From contig ONLC01000107.1 of assembly GCA_900318545.1 (NCBI GenBank), positions 1-7,220 of the forward strand: DNA of 7,220 bases, written 5' to 3'. The position numbers and the translations under genes are program-made. Below the pieces are notes generated by a model. The model was given only the letters and a program-made list of their open reading frames with translations. It made no database searches and had not been told where the DNA came from. Source of the DNA: an uncultured Eubacteriales bacterium (GTDB lineage Bacteria > Bacillota > Clostridia > Oscillospirales > Ruminococcaceae). This document shows, in pieces, positions 1-5,861 of the stretch (positions are counted from its first letter, which is position 1; each line of letters begins with the position of its first letter).

Positions 1-331
1 CACAGAAATAGTCATAAAGCCTGCTTGCCTCATCGGGCTTGCCTGCATTGATAAATGACGGGCGGTTGCCCTTATGGCAGTCCGCAAATAGGGTGAACTG
101 CGATATGATGAGCATATCTCCGCCTATATCATCAATAGACAGGTTCGTCTTATCGTTCTCATCTGCAAAAATGCGAAGCTTTGAGATCTTGTCTGCAAGC
201 TTATCACAGTCAGCCTCGGTATCGCCCTCGCCTGCTCCGAAAAGTATCATAAAGCCGTTTTTTATAGCTCCGACCTCTTTTCCGTCTATCACGCACTCGG
301 CGTGTGTAACTCTCTGTATTACTGCTTTCAT
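1..331 (-). CDS. dtd: D-aminoacyl-tRNA deacylase (Dtd), C-terminus cut off by window edge
   Basis: Dtd hydrolyses D-amino acids (and glycine) from mischarged tRNA in the cytoplasm, a proofreading role outside the synthetase. The reading frame from the ATG at 331-329 gives MKAVIQRVTHAECVIDGKEV, the classic Dtd N-terminus, and later the family motif SQFTLFADC followed by KGNRPSF. About 110 codons are present out of the usual 145-150. The C-terminal Gly-cisPro motif (NxGPxT) would lie beyond the left edge, so it cannot be checked. The start is supported by a GGAG Shine-Dalgarno at 342-339 that overlaps the epimerase stop codon. Only four bases separate the two genes, so it is the distal gene of the operon that starts near 2626. 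This partial gene reads cleanly, with no frameshift. Identification is by motif recognition and is secure. Confidence 0.95.
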   Translation of the reverse strand, partial: MKAVIQRVTHAECVIDGKEVGAIKNGFMILFGAGEGDTEADCDKLADKISKLRIFADENDKTNLSIDDIGGDMLIISQFTLFADCHKGNRPSFINAGKPDEASRLYDYFC

Positions 332-335
332 TTGC

Positions 336-1193
336 TTACTCCAATACTATTTTGTATTTATACTCATACTCCTTGTTCGGGTTAAGGCTTATTGCGTGGG
401 GCTTATCCTCCAGCTTCTCAAAGTCATCATCATAATTCGTAGGAACAGAGGTCCAGGGCTCCAGACACACGAACTTTGCCTCATCGTCGCCTGTCGGAGA
501 CCATACAGCTATGCACTCCGACATGGGGAACTCGACCGTTACACTGTGGGAATTTTTATTCGACCTTAACGACACAGCCTTTGAGTTCGGGTTTTCAAGG
601 ATAAGAGCGTCATTATCAAATACAGAGCGTGTCATATCTATTCTCTTCTCATGGTCAAGAACGGTTATCTCTCTGCCATCGACCTTCTGAGTTATCTTTT
701 CCTGCTCTGCATATTCAACGTAATAGTCATCAAAGCTTTCGCCCTCAATGAGAGGTGCATTGAAGGCAGGGTGTCCGCCTATGTAAAAATAGATGTCACG
801 CTCATCGGTGTTTTTCACCCTGTTGATTACAGTGACGGAATTGCCCTCGACCTTGTAGGTAACTGTCAGCTCAAATTTATACGGGTACTGAGCAAGTGTC
901 TCCTCGTTCTCGGTGAGGACAAAGGTAAGGCTGTCGGCGGTCTTCTCCTTGAAAGCAAAAACACTGTCACGGGCAAAGCCGTGATTGCCCTTCATTTTGT
1001 ACTCCCTGCCGTCTGCCATGTAAGTCCTGTCTTTAGGCGAGCAGATAAACGGAAAGAGAATAGGTGCATACCTTTCCCAAGCCTTGCCGCACTGCCAGAG
1101 GTATTCCCTGCCCTCGTAGTTCAGCGAGTGGAGCTCTGCTCCGTTTTCGTCTGCCGAGATCTTCATTTTTCCGAGTTCAAGTTCATAAACCAT
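336..1193 (-). CDS. Aldose 1-epimerase family protein (LacX-like)
   Basis: A 285-residue protein of the galactose-mutarotase superfamily, which interconverts alpha and beta anomers of aldoses in the cytoplasm. The family's catalytic signature is visible: His71 in the HGFAR motif, His141 in GGHPAFN (expected general acid) and Glu245 in CLEPWTS (expected general base). The N-terminal 'NGAELHSL...GREYLW' and the 'PILFPFI' strand are typical of the LacX-like subgroup, whose true substrate is often unknown, so galactose should not be assumed. Length matches the subgroup (about 285-300). There is no signal peptide. The start ATG at 1193-1191 follows AGGAGGA at 1207-1201 with a 7-base spacer. It is the third gene of the four-gene operon and is followed almost immediately by dtd. 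Confidence 0.9.
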   Translation of the reverse strand: MVYELELGKMKISADENGAELHSLNYEGREYLWQCGKAWERYAPILFPFICSPKDRTYMADGREYKMKGNHGFARDSVFAFKEKTADSLTFVLTENEETLAQYPYKFELTVTYKVEGNSVTVINRVKNTDERDIYFYIGGHPAFNAPLIEGESFDDYYVEYAEQEKITQKVDGREITVLDHEKRIDMTRSVFDNDALILENPNSKAVSLRSNKNSHSVTVEFPMSECIAVWSPTGDDEAKFVCLEPWTSVPTNYDDDFEKLEDKPHAISLNPNKEYEYKYKIVLE

Positions 1194-1200
1194 TGTGATT

Positions 1201-1207
1201 TCCTCCT
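1201..1207 (-). promoter_or_regulatory. Strong ribosome binding site of the epimerase gene
   Basis: On the minus strand AGGAGGA lies seven bases before the epimerase ATG. It sits just beyond the TAA (1214-1212) that closes the degenerate repeat, so the epimerase has its own strong initiation site and does not depend on coupling to the small upstream gene. Confidence 0.85.
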
Positions 1208-1211
1208 GTGA

Positions 1212-1265
1212 TTATTTTCCTGTTCCGTAATTCTTATAAAACGCATCTATGTCAAAATGTGAGCG
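1212..1265 (-). pseudogene. Degenerate second copy of the C-terminus of the 69-residue protein
   Basis: Read on the minus strand this stretch encodes RSHFDIDAFYKNYGTGK followed by TAA. The intact neighbour at 1302-1511 ends RSQADIDAFYEKYGVNKP. The two share a 15-base identical block (ATAGATGCGTTTTAT on the minus strand) at 1250-1236 and 1343-1329, exactly 93 bases (31 codons) apart. The copy is in the same frame as the intact gene's TGA stop and is separated from it by 12 sense codons. It has no start codon or ribosome binding site of its own, so it is read as the 3' relic of a tandem paralogue or of a duplicated C-terminal segment. A readthrough product cannot be excluded but is not favoured. 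Confidence 0.6.
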
Positions 1266-1281
1266 CGGTGCAGCTGCTCTG

Positions 1282-1301
1282 TCTCCGCCGAACGGCGGAG
1301 A
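1282..1301. repeat. Perfect 8-bp inverted repeat right after the small gene's stop
   Basis: The arms TCTCCGCC and GGCGGAGA flank a 4-base loop, forming a GC-rich hairpin on either strand. It begins at the base after the TGA (1304-1302) of the 69-residue gene. No T-run follows on the minus strand, so it does not look like an intrinsic terminator. It may stabilise the 3' end of the upstream message, or be a trace of the event that separated the two tandem copies. Confidence 0.6.
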
Positions 1302-1511
1302 TCAGGGTTTATTAACCCCGTACTTTTCATAAAACGCATCTATATCCGCCTGAGAGCGCACAAGCTCAATATACATAAGCTCTCTTGTATTCCTGTTGTA
1401 GAAGCCTATCGTCTTCTCGCCCGTGCAGGTCGAGGACATTACCTTTATCTCCATGCCCTCACACTCGGGCGGTACGGGAGTATGCTTTTTTTGCTTTGAA
1501 AACAAGCTCAT
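1302..1511 (-). CDS. Small conserved-looking protein of unknown function (69 residues)
   Basis: I do not recognise the family. The protein has a short basic N-terminus (MSLFSKQKKH), a proline patch, a central beta-like segment (MEIKVMSSTCTGEKTIGFYN) with one cysteine, and an acidic amphipathic C-terminus that reads SQADIDAFYEKYG. No signal peptide or membrane segment is visible, so it is probably cytoplasmic. The start is supported by GAGGTG at 1522-1517, five bases before the ATG and adjacent to the stop of the methylase gene (12-base gap), which suggests translational coupling. That a second, decayed copy of its C-terminal helix lies just downstream argues that the sequence is a real coding unit that has been duplicated. 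The ribosome binding site and operon placement support expression; the function is unknown. Confidence 0.75.
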   Translation of the reverse strand: MSLFSKQKKHTPVPPECEGMEIKVMSSTCTGEKTIGFYNRNTRELMYIELVRSQADIDAFYEKYGVNKP

Positions 1512-1523
1512 CTTTTCACCTCA

Positions 1524-2600
1524 TCAGATTATCAGGCTCATAAGCCCGTCATAGGAGAAGAAGGTTTCCGCATAAAAGTCCTCATAAAGCTTCCCGAGGT
1601 TTTCCGCACTGTATTCTATCTCCGCACTGTACTCTCTGATTATGTCCTCTATGGGGGCACACTCGGCAGCGATCAGCATTCTTATTATCATTACGCTCAG
1701 CACTGTGAGCTTTATCTTCTCCATTATCTCAAAGCTTCTGACCGCCTTCATAAAATAGCGGAACAGAAAATACACCGCCAGATGCTCGATTATGTAAAGC
1801 TTATCTGGGTGAAGCTTGTCAAAAGCCCTCACCGTGTCGGCAATGCCGCCCTTTGAGAAGGTGAACCTCATCATATTGAAAAGAGCAGGATCCAGCATAT
1901 CAAGGTCAGAGCAGTACTCATATATGCCTGCGGCAATTACCTCGGGATCATACTCTGTGGCGAGATCATCATGCATATCAGAGAGGTCATTCAGGTGGTC
2001 TATCTCGGTGTAGAGCTGGTGCATATCCTCATCATCGAGGGCGTCCTGAAAACGCTGTCCGTGAAAAAGCAGACGCCTGAGCCTTTCCTGTATCGGGAGA
2101 GTCCTGTCAGTAAGCATCGCAAGAAGAGCATTTCTTGCAGCCAGCAGTGCCGAGAACACCTCCTCGTCATATCGCAGATAATCGTCCTCTTCATCGATCT
2201 CCCTGCTCTCAAATACAAGCGGCGAATTATCCTCCAAAAGCAGCCTTACAGCCTCCTCGCAGCAAAGCCCCACGCCTGCCTCCTTATATCCTCCGAACCA
2301 CTCATAGAACCTCGGGTGCTCACGGCAGATATCCGAGATATGCTCCGCTCCGTATTTAAGCTGTAAGGAGCACAGCCCGTCAGCTGTCAGCAGAGGGCAT
2401 TTGCCGTCCTCACGGATAAGAAAGGTGCCGTCCTCATCGGTCTCGGTTATGCTTCTGAGGGAGCAGTCACCTACCGAGTCGAGATAGTCAAGAGTCGGCT
2501 TGTCTATCTCAATATCCCAGCCTGTCTTGCAGCAGTTATGGCGGCAGTACTTTCCCGTACATTCAAAATCCGAAAACAGCTTCATACATACAAGCTTCAT
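1524..2600 (-). CDS. FliB-like lysine N-methylase family protein
   Basis: A 358-residue protein with the cysteine layout of the flagellin lysine-N-methylase (FliB) family. The N-terminus has Cys14, Cys19, Cys23 and Cys24 in DFECTGKYCRHNCCKTGWDI. Then come GKCPLL, DGLCSLQ, ISDICREHPRFYEW and GLCCEEAVRLLL, the ordered motifs of the family. The cysteines are thought to bind a metal or iron-sulfur centre. FliB methylates surface lysines of flagellin in enterobacteria, but no flagellar gene is present here and the real substrate is unknown. The C-terminal two thirds is helical and less conserved. An upstream in-frame ATG at 2618 would add six residues (MKGVLV). I prefer 2600 because AAAGG at 2615-2611 is well spaced for it and because the predicted transcript starts near 2626, leaving too short a leader for 2618. 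It is the first gene of the operon. Confidence 0.85.
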   Translation of the reverse strand: MKLVCMKLFSDFECTGKYCRHNCCKTGWDIEIDKPTLDYLDSVGDCSLRSITETDEDGTFLIREDGKCPLLTADGLCSLQLKYGAEHISDICREHPRFYEWFGGYKEAGVGLCCEEAVRLLLEDNSPLVFESREIDEEDDYLRYDEEVFSALLAARNALLAMLTDRTLPIQERLRRLLFHGQRFQDALDDEDMHQLYTEIDHLNDLSDMHDDLATEYDPEVIAAGIYEYCSDLDMLDPALFNMMRFTFSKGGIADTVRAFDKLHPDKLYIIEHLAVYFLFRYFMKAVRSFEIMEKIKLTVLSVMIIRMLIAAECAPIEDIIREYSAEIEYSAENLGKLYEDFYAETFFSYDGLMSLII

Positions 2601-2610
2601 CACAAGCACA

Positions 2611-2615
2611 CCTTT
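2611..2615 (-). promoter_or_regulatory. Ribosome binding site that decides the methylase start
   Basis: AAAGG (extending to AAAGGTG) on the minus strand lies 10 bases upstream of the ATG at 2600-2598 and downstream of the alternative ATG at 2618. It can therefore only serve the inner start. Confidence 0.65.
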
Positions 2616-2632
2616 CATTCCGATATATTATC

Positions 2633-2661
2633 ATTATATCACAAAATACTGCTCTTGTAAA
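2633..2661 (-). promoter_or_regulatory. Sigma-70/SigA-type promoter of the methylase-epimerase-dtd operon
   Basis: The minus strand carries TTTACA (2661-2656), a 17-base spacer and a perfect TATAAT (2638-2633), which places transcription start near 2626. An inverted repeat CTCTT-GTA-AAGAG (2652-2664) overlaps the -35 element, and AT-rich arms GATATA/TATATC (2622-2640) cover the -10. Either could be an operator, though AT-rich palindromes arise easily. The -35 element lies directly beyond the U-tract of the upstream terminator, so the two units are insulated in a very short space. Confidence 0.8.
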
Positions 2662-2664
2662 GAG

Positions 2665-2703
2665 AAAAATTCAGGCATAAGAGCCAAAGCTCCTATGCCC
2701 GAA
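2665..2703 (-). terminator. Rho-independent terminator closing the phage structural operon
   Basis: On the minus strand 2703-2689 pairs with 2684-2670 to give a 15-bp stem. The core GGCATAGGAGC pairs with GCTCTTATGCC around a TTTG loop. It is followed immediately by TTTTTCTCTTT (2669-2659). The two imperfect positions are G-U wobbles in minus-strand RNA but A-C mismatches in plus-strand RNA, which fixes the direction. The stem begins three bases after the TAA stop of the last structural gene. Confidence 0.9.
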
Positions 2704-2706
2704 ATA

Positions 2707-3651
2707 TTACGGAAGAAAGCCGTCGTTGTATTCGGTAAGCGTTGTTTCCACTCCGAGAGGTCCGAAGCTTATTCGTACAGCCCCGACCGTCAGCTGTGCC
2801 GAGAGCGGGCCCGCACCTGTGATATTCACCTTATCGGTGATGTCCTCATCGTTGTAGCCGACATATCTCAGCTGATACGCACGGCTCGCTCTTCTGCTGT
2901 ATTTGAGCCTCATGCGAAGACCCTCCTCCTCGTCCTGCAGCCACTGCTTGTCAAACGGGAGATATTTCTCCCTCTGAATACCAAAGTTCTGTGCGAAGGT
3001 ATCCTCGGCAGAGTAGCTGTACTCATCGCTCAGATCGAGCATATAGAGCTTTGTAAGCAGCCTCGTCGTATCGAGTGAAGTACCGTTTGACAGTATGACA
3101 GGGTTATTCACATTTCTTACCGCAGAGCTTTTTGTTACCCTTACAGTACCCGTCGAATAGATGTAAGGGTACCTTGAATAAGCCTTCAGAGCATAAGCAC
3201 ACACAGCGTCCCACGAGGACTGGTTTTCAAGGATATAAACGTAGTTCACCTTATCTGTACCTGTCTCGTAGAGTATCTCGGTAGTAGTTCTGCATCTTGT
3301 GACCACATCTCCGAGATCAACCTGCGACCATATCCCCGGCTCTGATTCACTCTGACAAATGCCTGCCGTAACTCCCCTGCTGAATACTTCCAGCGTTCTG
3401 AGCGAGCCCGTTTTCAGAATCTTCATTCTGTCGGAAAAGCCCCTGTGAAGCCTTTTTCCGCCGTACCAGAATTCTATCCTCTTTACCTGGGTTACACTAA
3501 GGCTTACACCCTCGGGTATGATTACACTTGCACTTAGCTTCGTATACGGCAGATAGTAGTCCTTATCGACCACTGCCGAGATCACATTGCTAAACTCCGT
3601 CATCGAGCCGTTCATAAGGTGCAGCCTGATATAGAGGCTTGTTCTGCTCAT
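2707..3651 (-). CDS. Putative phage baseplate/tail hub protein (gpD/XkdQ-like by context and fold pattern)
   Basis: A 314-residue protein and the last gene of the structural cluster. The N-terminal 100 residues are beta-rich (YIRLHLMNG..., then VKRIEFWYGGKRLHRGFSDR and LRTLEVFSRGVTAGICQSE). Together with the middle SSWDAVCAYALKAYSRYPYI and TGTVRVTK segments, this recalls hub proteins of the late-control-D/XkdQ type, which sit at the tail tip and link tube to baseplate. In those proteins an 'excite local frame, project weak direction, dock into a helical patch' layout is common. The C-terminus ends in a beta segment, VRISFGPLGVETTLTEYN. The ATG at 3651 shares one base with the upstream TGA and has GGAGGTG at 3663-3657. 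No signal peptide, membrane segment or lysozyme domain is visible. Assignment to a named family is an inference; the phage-structural role is well supported by position. Confidence 0.55.
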   Translation of the reverse strand: MSRTSLYIRLHLMNGSMTEFSNVISAVVDKDYYLPYTKLSASVIIPEGVSLSVTQVKRIEFWYGGKRLHRGFSDRMKILKTGSLRTLEVFSRGVTAGICQSESEPGIWSQVDLGDVVTRCRTTTEILYETGTDKVNYVYILENQSSWDAVCAYALKAYSRYPYIYSTGTVRVTKSSAVRNVNNPVILSNGTSLDTTRLLTKLYMLDLSDEYSYSAEDTFAQNFGIQREKYLPFDKQWLQDEEEGLRMRLKYSRRASRAYQLRYVGYNDEDITDKVNITGAGPLSAQLTVGAVRISFGPLGVETTLTEYNDGFLP

Positions 3652-3998
3652 CAGCTCACCTCCGTAAGCACTGCTGTTATATTCCCTGTAAGAGCACTGC
3701 CCTCAAACTCAGCCTTTACGCTCTCCAATGTCATATTGCTGTAGGAGCTGCCGCCGAGGGTTATCGTCTTTTTCATGCCTGTATAAGCCTTCATACCCTC
3801 ATACGCTGAGAGCTGCTCTCTTGTGAGCTTTCCTTTAAGGATAAAGCTTCGCTCCCTTACTCCGCTTATGACCGAGTATACGCCCTCATAAGCAGGTGTC
3901 TTCGATATCACAGAGCCAAAGGTCTCGGTGACGGAGTCAAAGCTGTATTTTTCCGATGAGCCCGAGAATTTAAGCTCTATTCTCCCTATGTTCATCAT
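3651..3998 (-). CDS. Small beta-rich phage tail protein (possible gpU-like or distal-tail adaptor)
   Basis: A 115-residue protein. The pattern RSFILKGKLTREQLSAYEGM, then KKTITLGGSSYSNMTLESV, then an alternating beta strand GNITAVLTEVS, resembles small tail-tip adaptors of the gpU/distal-tail kind. In those, a 'LxGxL...L..L' segment and a terminal beta strand recur. This is pattern-level similarity only; a small tail-tube-like protein is the main alternative. Two consecutive ATGs (3998-3996 and 3995-3993) overlap the upstream TGA (3997-3995) as ATGATG, and no strong Shine-Dalgarno is near, so translation is probably coupled to the preceding gene. Its stop overlaps the next start by one base. 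Such overlaps on both sides suggest stoichiometric co-expression with its neighbours. Confidence 0.5.
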   Translation of the reverse strand: MMNIGRIELKFSGSSEKYSFDSVTETFGSVISKTPAYEGVYSVISGVRERSFILKGKLTREQLSAYEGMKAYTGMKKTITLGGSSYSNMTLESVKAEFEGSALTGNITAVLTEVS

Positions 3999-4411
3999 AT
4001 ATTATCAGCCCCCGTTTCAAGCGTTCTGACTGTTAGCTCCAGCTCTGCTCCAAGTCTGCCGAGTGATGCGTCCTGCTTTACCCGTGAAAGCTTTGTCACC
4101 CGTGAGAGGAGCTCTCCCGAGCCTGCAAGCTTTTCAAACAGAAGCGATATATGATCCTCCAGCACGAAAAAGTCACGGAAGGAGCACACTTTACCGTAAA
4201 GCTTTACGGTGATGACGCTCTCCACCTCGCTCATAACAGCCGAGCCCACCACGCACTGAGCTATCTCCCGTGTGCTGCCGACGCCTACAAAGGCTATCAT
4301 AGAATCCTTCTTTCCTGCGGCATCATCATCGACAAATTCTCTGTATGCGATGAAGCCTGCCTGCCCTGCGACAGTCATCACAGTATTTAAGGTCGTATTC
4401 AGATTGTCCAT
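3995..4411 (-). CDS. Putative phage tail-terminator/head-tail joining protein
   Basis: A 138-residue protein of mixed alpha/beta character. An N-terminal helix (MDNLNTTLNTVMTVAG) is followed by strands (SMIAFVGVG, ESVITVKLYGKV), a helix (DHISLLFEKLAGSG) and a C-terminal strand SLGRLGAELELTVRTLE. This order and size fit small neck or tail-completion proteins encoded after the connector in siphophage and myophage maps, but I cannot name a family. A clear AAAGGAGA (4423-4416) lies ahead of the ATG, 12 bases after the previous stop codon. Its stop overlaps the next gene's start. The function is inferred from gene order. Confidence 0.5.
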   Translation of the reverse strand: MDNLNTTLNTVMTVAGQAGFIAYREFVDDDAAGKKDSMIAFVGVGSTREIAQCVVGSAVMSEVESVITVKLYGKVCSFRDFFVLEDHISLLFEKLAGSGELLSRVTKLSRVKQDASLGRLGAELELTVRTLETGADNI

Positions 4412-4423
4412 ACAGTCTCCTTT

Positions 4424-4798
4424 CTAGCCGTCTGCAAGGGCAAACACAAAGTCCTCGTCACATAAAAGACCTGCCGCTCTTGCTCTTGCCTCTTCTCTGA
4501 GCTTTTCTGCCGCCTCGACTCTGGAAAGGCTCTCCAGCCGCTGACCTGCTCTGCCGCCTGCCGTTACTATATAACGCTCTCCCGCACATTTGATAAGTGC
4601 CAGCTCATAAACCGCCTCGCAGGCAGCAAGGTGCTCGCAGACAGCAAGGTCTGAGGGTCTGACCTTATCATGATCGAGGGCAGCCTCCGTCTTTTTCATA
4701 GCTTCAAGAACCACGCTCTCGTACACAGGTGCTTCGCTCTCATCAAGCTCTGCCAGCATTATAAATTCACTCATTATCGTTTTCTGATCCAGTTTCAT
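4424..4798 (-). CDS. Putative head-tail connector/adaptor protein
   Basis: A 124-residue, mostly helical and acidic-plus-alanine-rich protein (MKLDQKTIMSEFIMLAELDE...) encoded directly after the major capsid gene, where gp6-like adaptors usually lie. Helices are predicted around residues 5-35, 50-75 and 85-110, the last being rich in Arg/Glu/Ala (SRVEAAEKLREEARARAAG). The frame is open a further 34 codons upstream, to an ATG at 4900. I reject that start because AGGAGGG at 4811-4805 lies six bases before the ATG at 4798-4796 and because the longer form would run back over the capsid stop and the hairpin between the genes. The name connector is inferred from position and helical content. Confidence 0.5.
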   Translation of the reverse strand: MKLDQKTIMSEFIMLAELDESEAPVYESVVLEAMKKTEAALDHDKVRPSDLAVCEHLAACEAVYELALIKCAGERYIVTAGGRAGQRLESLSRVEAAEKLREEARARAAGLLCDEDFVFALADG

Positions 4799-4804
4799 TT
4801 TTAT

Positions 4805-4811
4805 CCCTCCT
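4805..4811 (-). promoter_or_regulatory. Ribosome binding site that sets the connector start
   Basis: AGGAGGG on the minus strand precedes the inner ATG at 4798 by six bases, giving a 124-residue product instead of 158. The upstream alternative ATG has no such site at a usable distance. Confidence 0.8.
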
Positions 4812-4822
4812 GTAAGGGCATC

Positions 4823-4842
4823 GGGCAGGATAGCTCCTGCCC
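4823..4842. other. Perfect hairpin between capsid and connector genes
   Basis: The arms GGGCAGGA and TCCTGCCC are separated by a 4-base loop in the 59-base gap after the capsid stop. It lacks a T-run on the minus strand and so is probably not a full terminator. A 3' hairpin after the capsid cistron could stabilise the capsid message or slow ribosomes and processing, favouring capsid over downstream minor proteins. That role is inferred from position. Confidence 0.6.
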
Positions 4843-4857
4843 TGTACCCAAAGAATA

Positions 4858-5835
4858 TTATTCGCCCTTTGCGGTAAGCACCTTTACAGCTCCCGGGCAT
4901 ATCTTGCTGAAGCCCACGATAACAGATGCTGCGATCTCATCGCACTGTGTTGAGATGAGCTTATCGAAATCAACGATAACGTCAGTTCCGAGCACCATCT
5001 CACCTGCACTGTTTCTGTCAACGCCCACACAGAGAACGTCCTCAACCTCAGCACTCTTCACGAGGGTCACACCGTAGGGTGTATCGACTGTACCGCCCGA
5101 CATATACTCGCCGATGCAGTACTTCATCTCGGACAGACCGAGTATCTCAGCCATAGCCGCAGGCGAGCACACCATAGTGGTCATGTTGCAGTCGGTCATA
5201 GCACCCCAGAAGGCTGTAAGATCGGCATAGGTGATAGATGCACCCTTGAGCTCCACCTCGCCTGCACCTGCGGAAAGTGTGTCGATAATGAGCTTGTTCA
5301 CATCACGGCTGATAGCCGCACCGAGGTTTCTGAGGATAACTCCGAAGGCTTCAAGTCTGTGCTTTCTGACAGACTCATAAGAGCAGCTGAGTCTTCTTGC
5401 GTACTTTGTGAGTGCAAGATTAGTTGCTGAGAGTCTTACCGTAGTCACGGGAACAGTTCCAGCCTCGCTGACCTGATCGGAATTGCCGTCAGATGTAACT
5501 GTCAGACCTCTGTAGTCGGTGCTGTCGGTGTAGGTAACAGCTGCGGCAACGTTCGGGATAATGGATACCTCGTCCATGCCTGCCTTTATCATTCTCCTGA
5601 CATACTCAGGGAAGAGCACTGCCGACTCTGTGGATACGAAAAACTTCTCCACTCTGTCTGAATCTGCTCCCTTAACCCTTATGTCAAACCTCTTGAGCTG
5701 TCTCTCGAAAGCGTCAAGGCCTGCAAGCTCTGTGCCTGCGTAATTGCTGTCAGGATCGAGTGCCTCGAGAGCCTGTGTGAATGTCTTGCCTGTGATCGAA
5801 TAAAGTCCCTTTTCAAGTTTGATGTTGTTATACAT
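4858..5835 (-). CDS. Phage major capsid protein, HK97-fold type
   Basis: The 325-residue protein forms the capsid shell. Recognisable elements in order are: a short N-terminal arm (about 1-55); the segment RVEKFFVSTESAVLFPEYVR (61-80), typical of HK97-like capsids just before the shell domain; a loop-like region (100-150, with DYRGLTVTSDG and SEAGTVPVTT), which fits the E-loop; a long spine-like helix (160-190, RNLGAAISRDVNKLIIDTL); and a C-terminal domain with MVCSPAAMAEI and YGVTLVKSAEV. There is little room for a long N-terminal delta scaffold. Translation could start at 5841 or further upstream (to 5868), but AAAGGAG at 5850-5844 is eight bases from the ATG at 5835 and only two from the one at 5841, so MYNNIKLEKG is preferred. 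The gene begins 26 bases after the protease stop. Confidence 0.8.
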   Translation of the reverse strand: MYNNIKLEKGLYSITGKTFTQALEALDPDSNYAGTELAGLDAFERQLKRFDIRVKGADSDRVEKFFVSTESAVLFPEYVRRMIKAGMDEVSIIPNVAAAVTYTDSTDYRGLTVTSDGNSDQVSEAGTVPVTTVRLSATNLALTKYARRLSCSYESVRKHRLEAFGVILRNLGAAISRDVNKLIIDTLSAGAGEVELKGASITYADLTAFWGAMTDCNMTTMVCSPAAMAEILGLSEMKYCIGEYMSGGTVDTPYGVTLVKSAEVEDVLCVGVDRNSAGEMVLGTDVIVDFDKLISTQCDEIAASVIVGFSKICPGAVKVLTAKGE

Positions 5836-5843
5836 TTTCATTT

Positions 5844-5850
5844 CTCCTTT
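5844..5850 (-). promoter_or_regulatory. Ribosome binding site that sets the capsid start
   Basis: AAAGGAG lies eight bases before the ATG at 5835-5833. The next upstream ATG (5841-5839) would be only two bases away, too close for good initiation. Confidence 0.8.
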
Positions 5851-5861
5851 GTTGTTTATAG

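Noticed and set aside
39..569. Plus-strand open frame of 176 codons, and others at 651-1211, 2500-3078, 4670-5077 and 6213-6677
   Set aside because: They lie antisense to clear minus-strand genes (dtd, epimerase, methylase, hub, connector/capsid, protease), have no recognisable domains, and show the low-complexity composition expected from antisense reading.
1282..1301. Intrinsic terminator after the 69-residue gene
   Set aside because: The stem is good, but no run of T follows on the minus strand and the operon continues into the epimerase with its own ribosome binding site.
1282..1304. UGA followed by a hairpin as a possible selenocysteine insertion site
   Set aside because: The loop lies only about 9-12 bases after the UGA, closer than bacterial SECIS apical loops. 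The residue would be at the end of a protein with no redox context, and no selenocysteine machinery is visible.
2622..2640. AT-rich inverted repeat around the -10 as a specific operator
   Set aside because: The arms are only six AT bases and mostly reflect the TATAAT sequence itself; not enough to claim a regulator site.
4823..4842. Intrinsic terminator after the capsid gene
   Set aside because: There is no T-run after the stem on either strand. The downstream structural genes have no promoter I can see and need readthrough.
4799..4900. Longer 158-residue form of the connector starting at 4900
   Set aside because: The added 34 residues come from the capsid 3' end and the intergenic hairpin region, and the strong AGGAGGG site belongs to the inner ATG.
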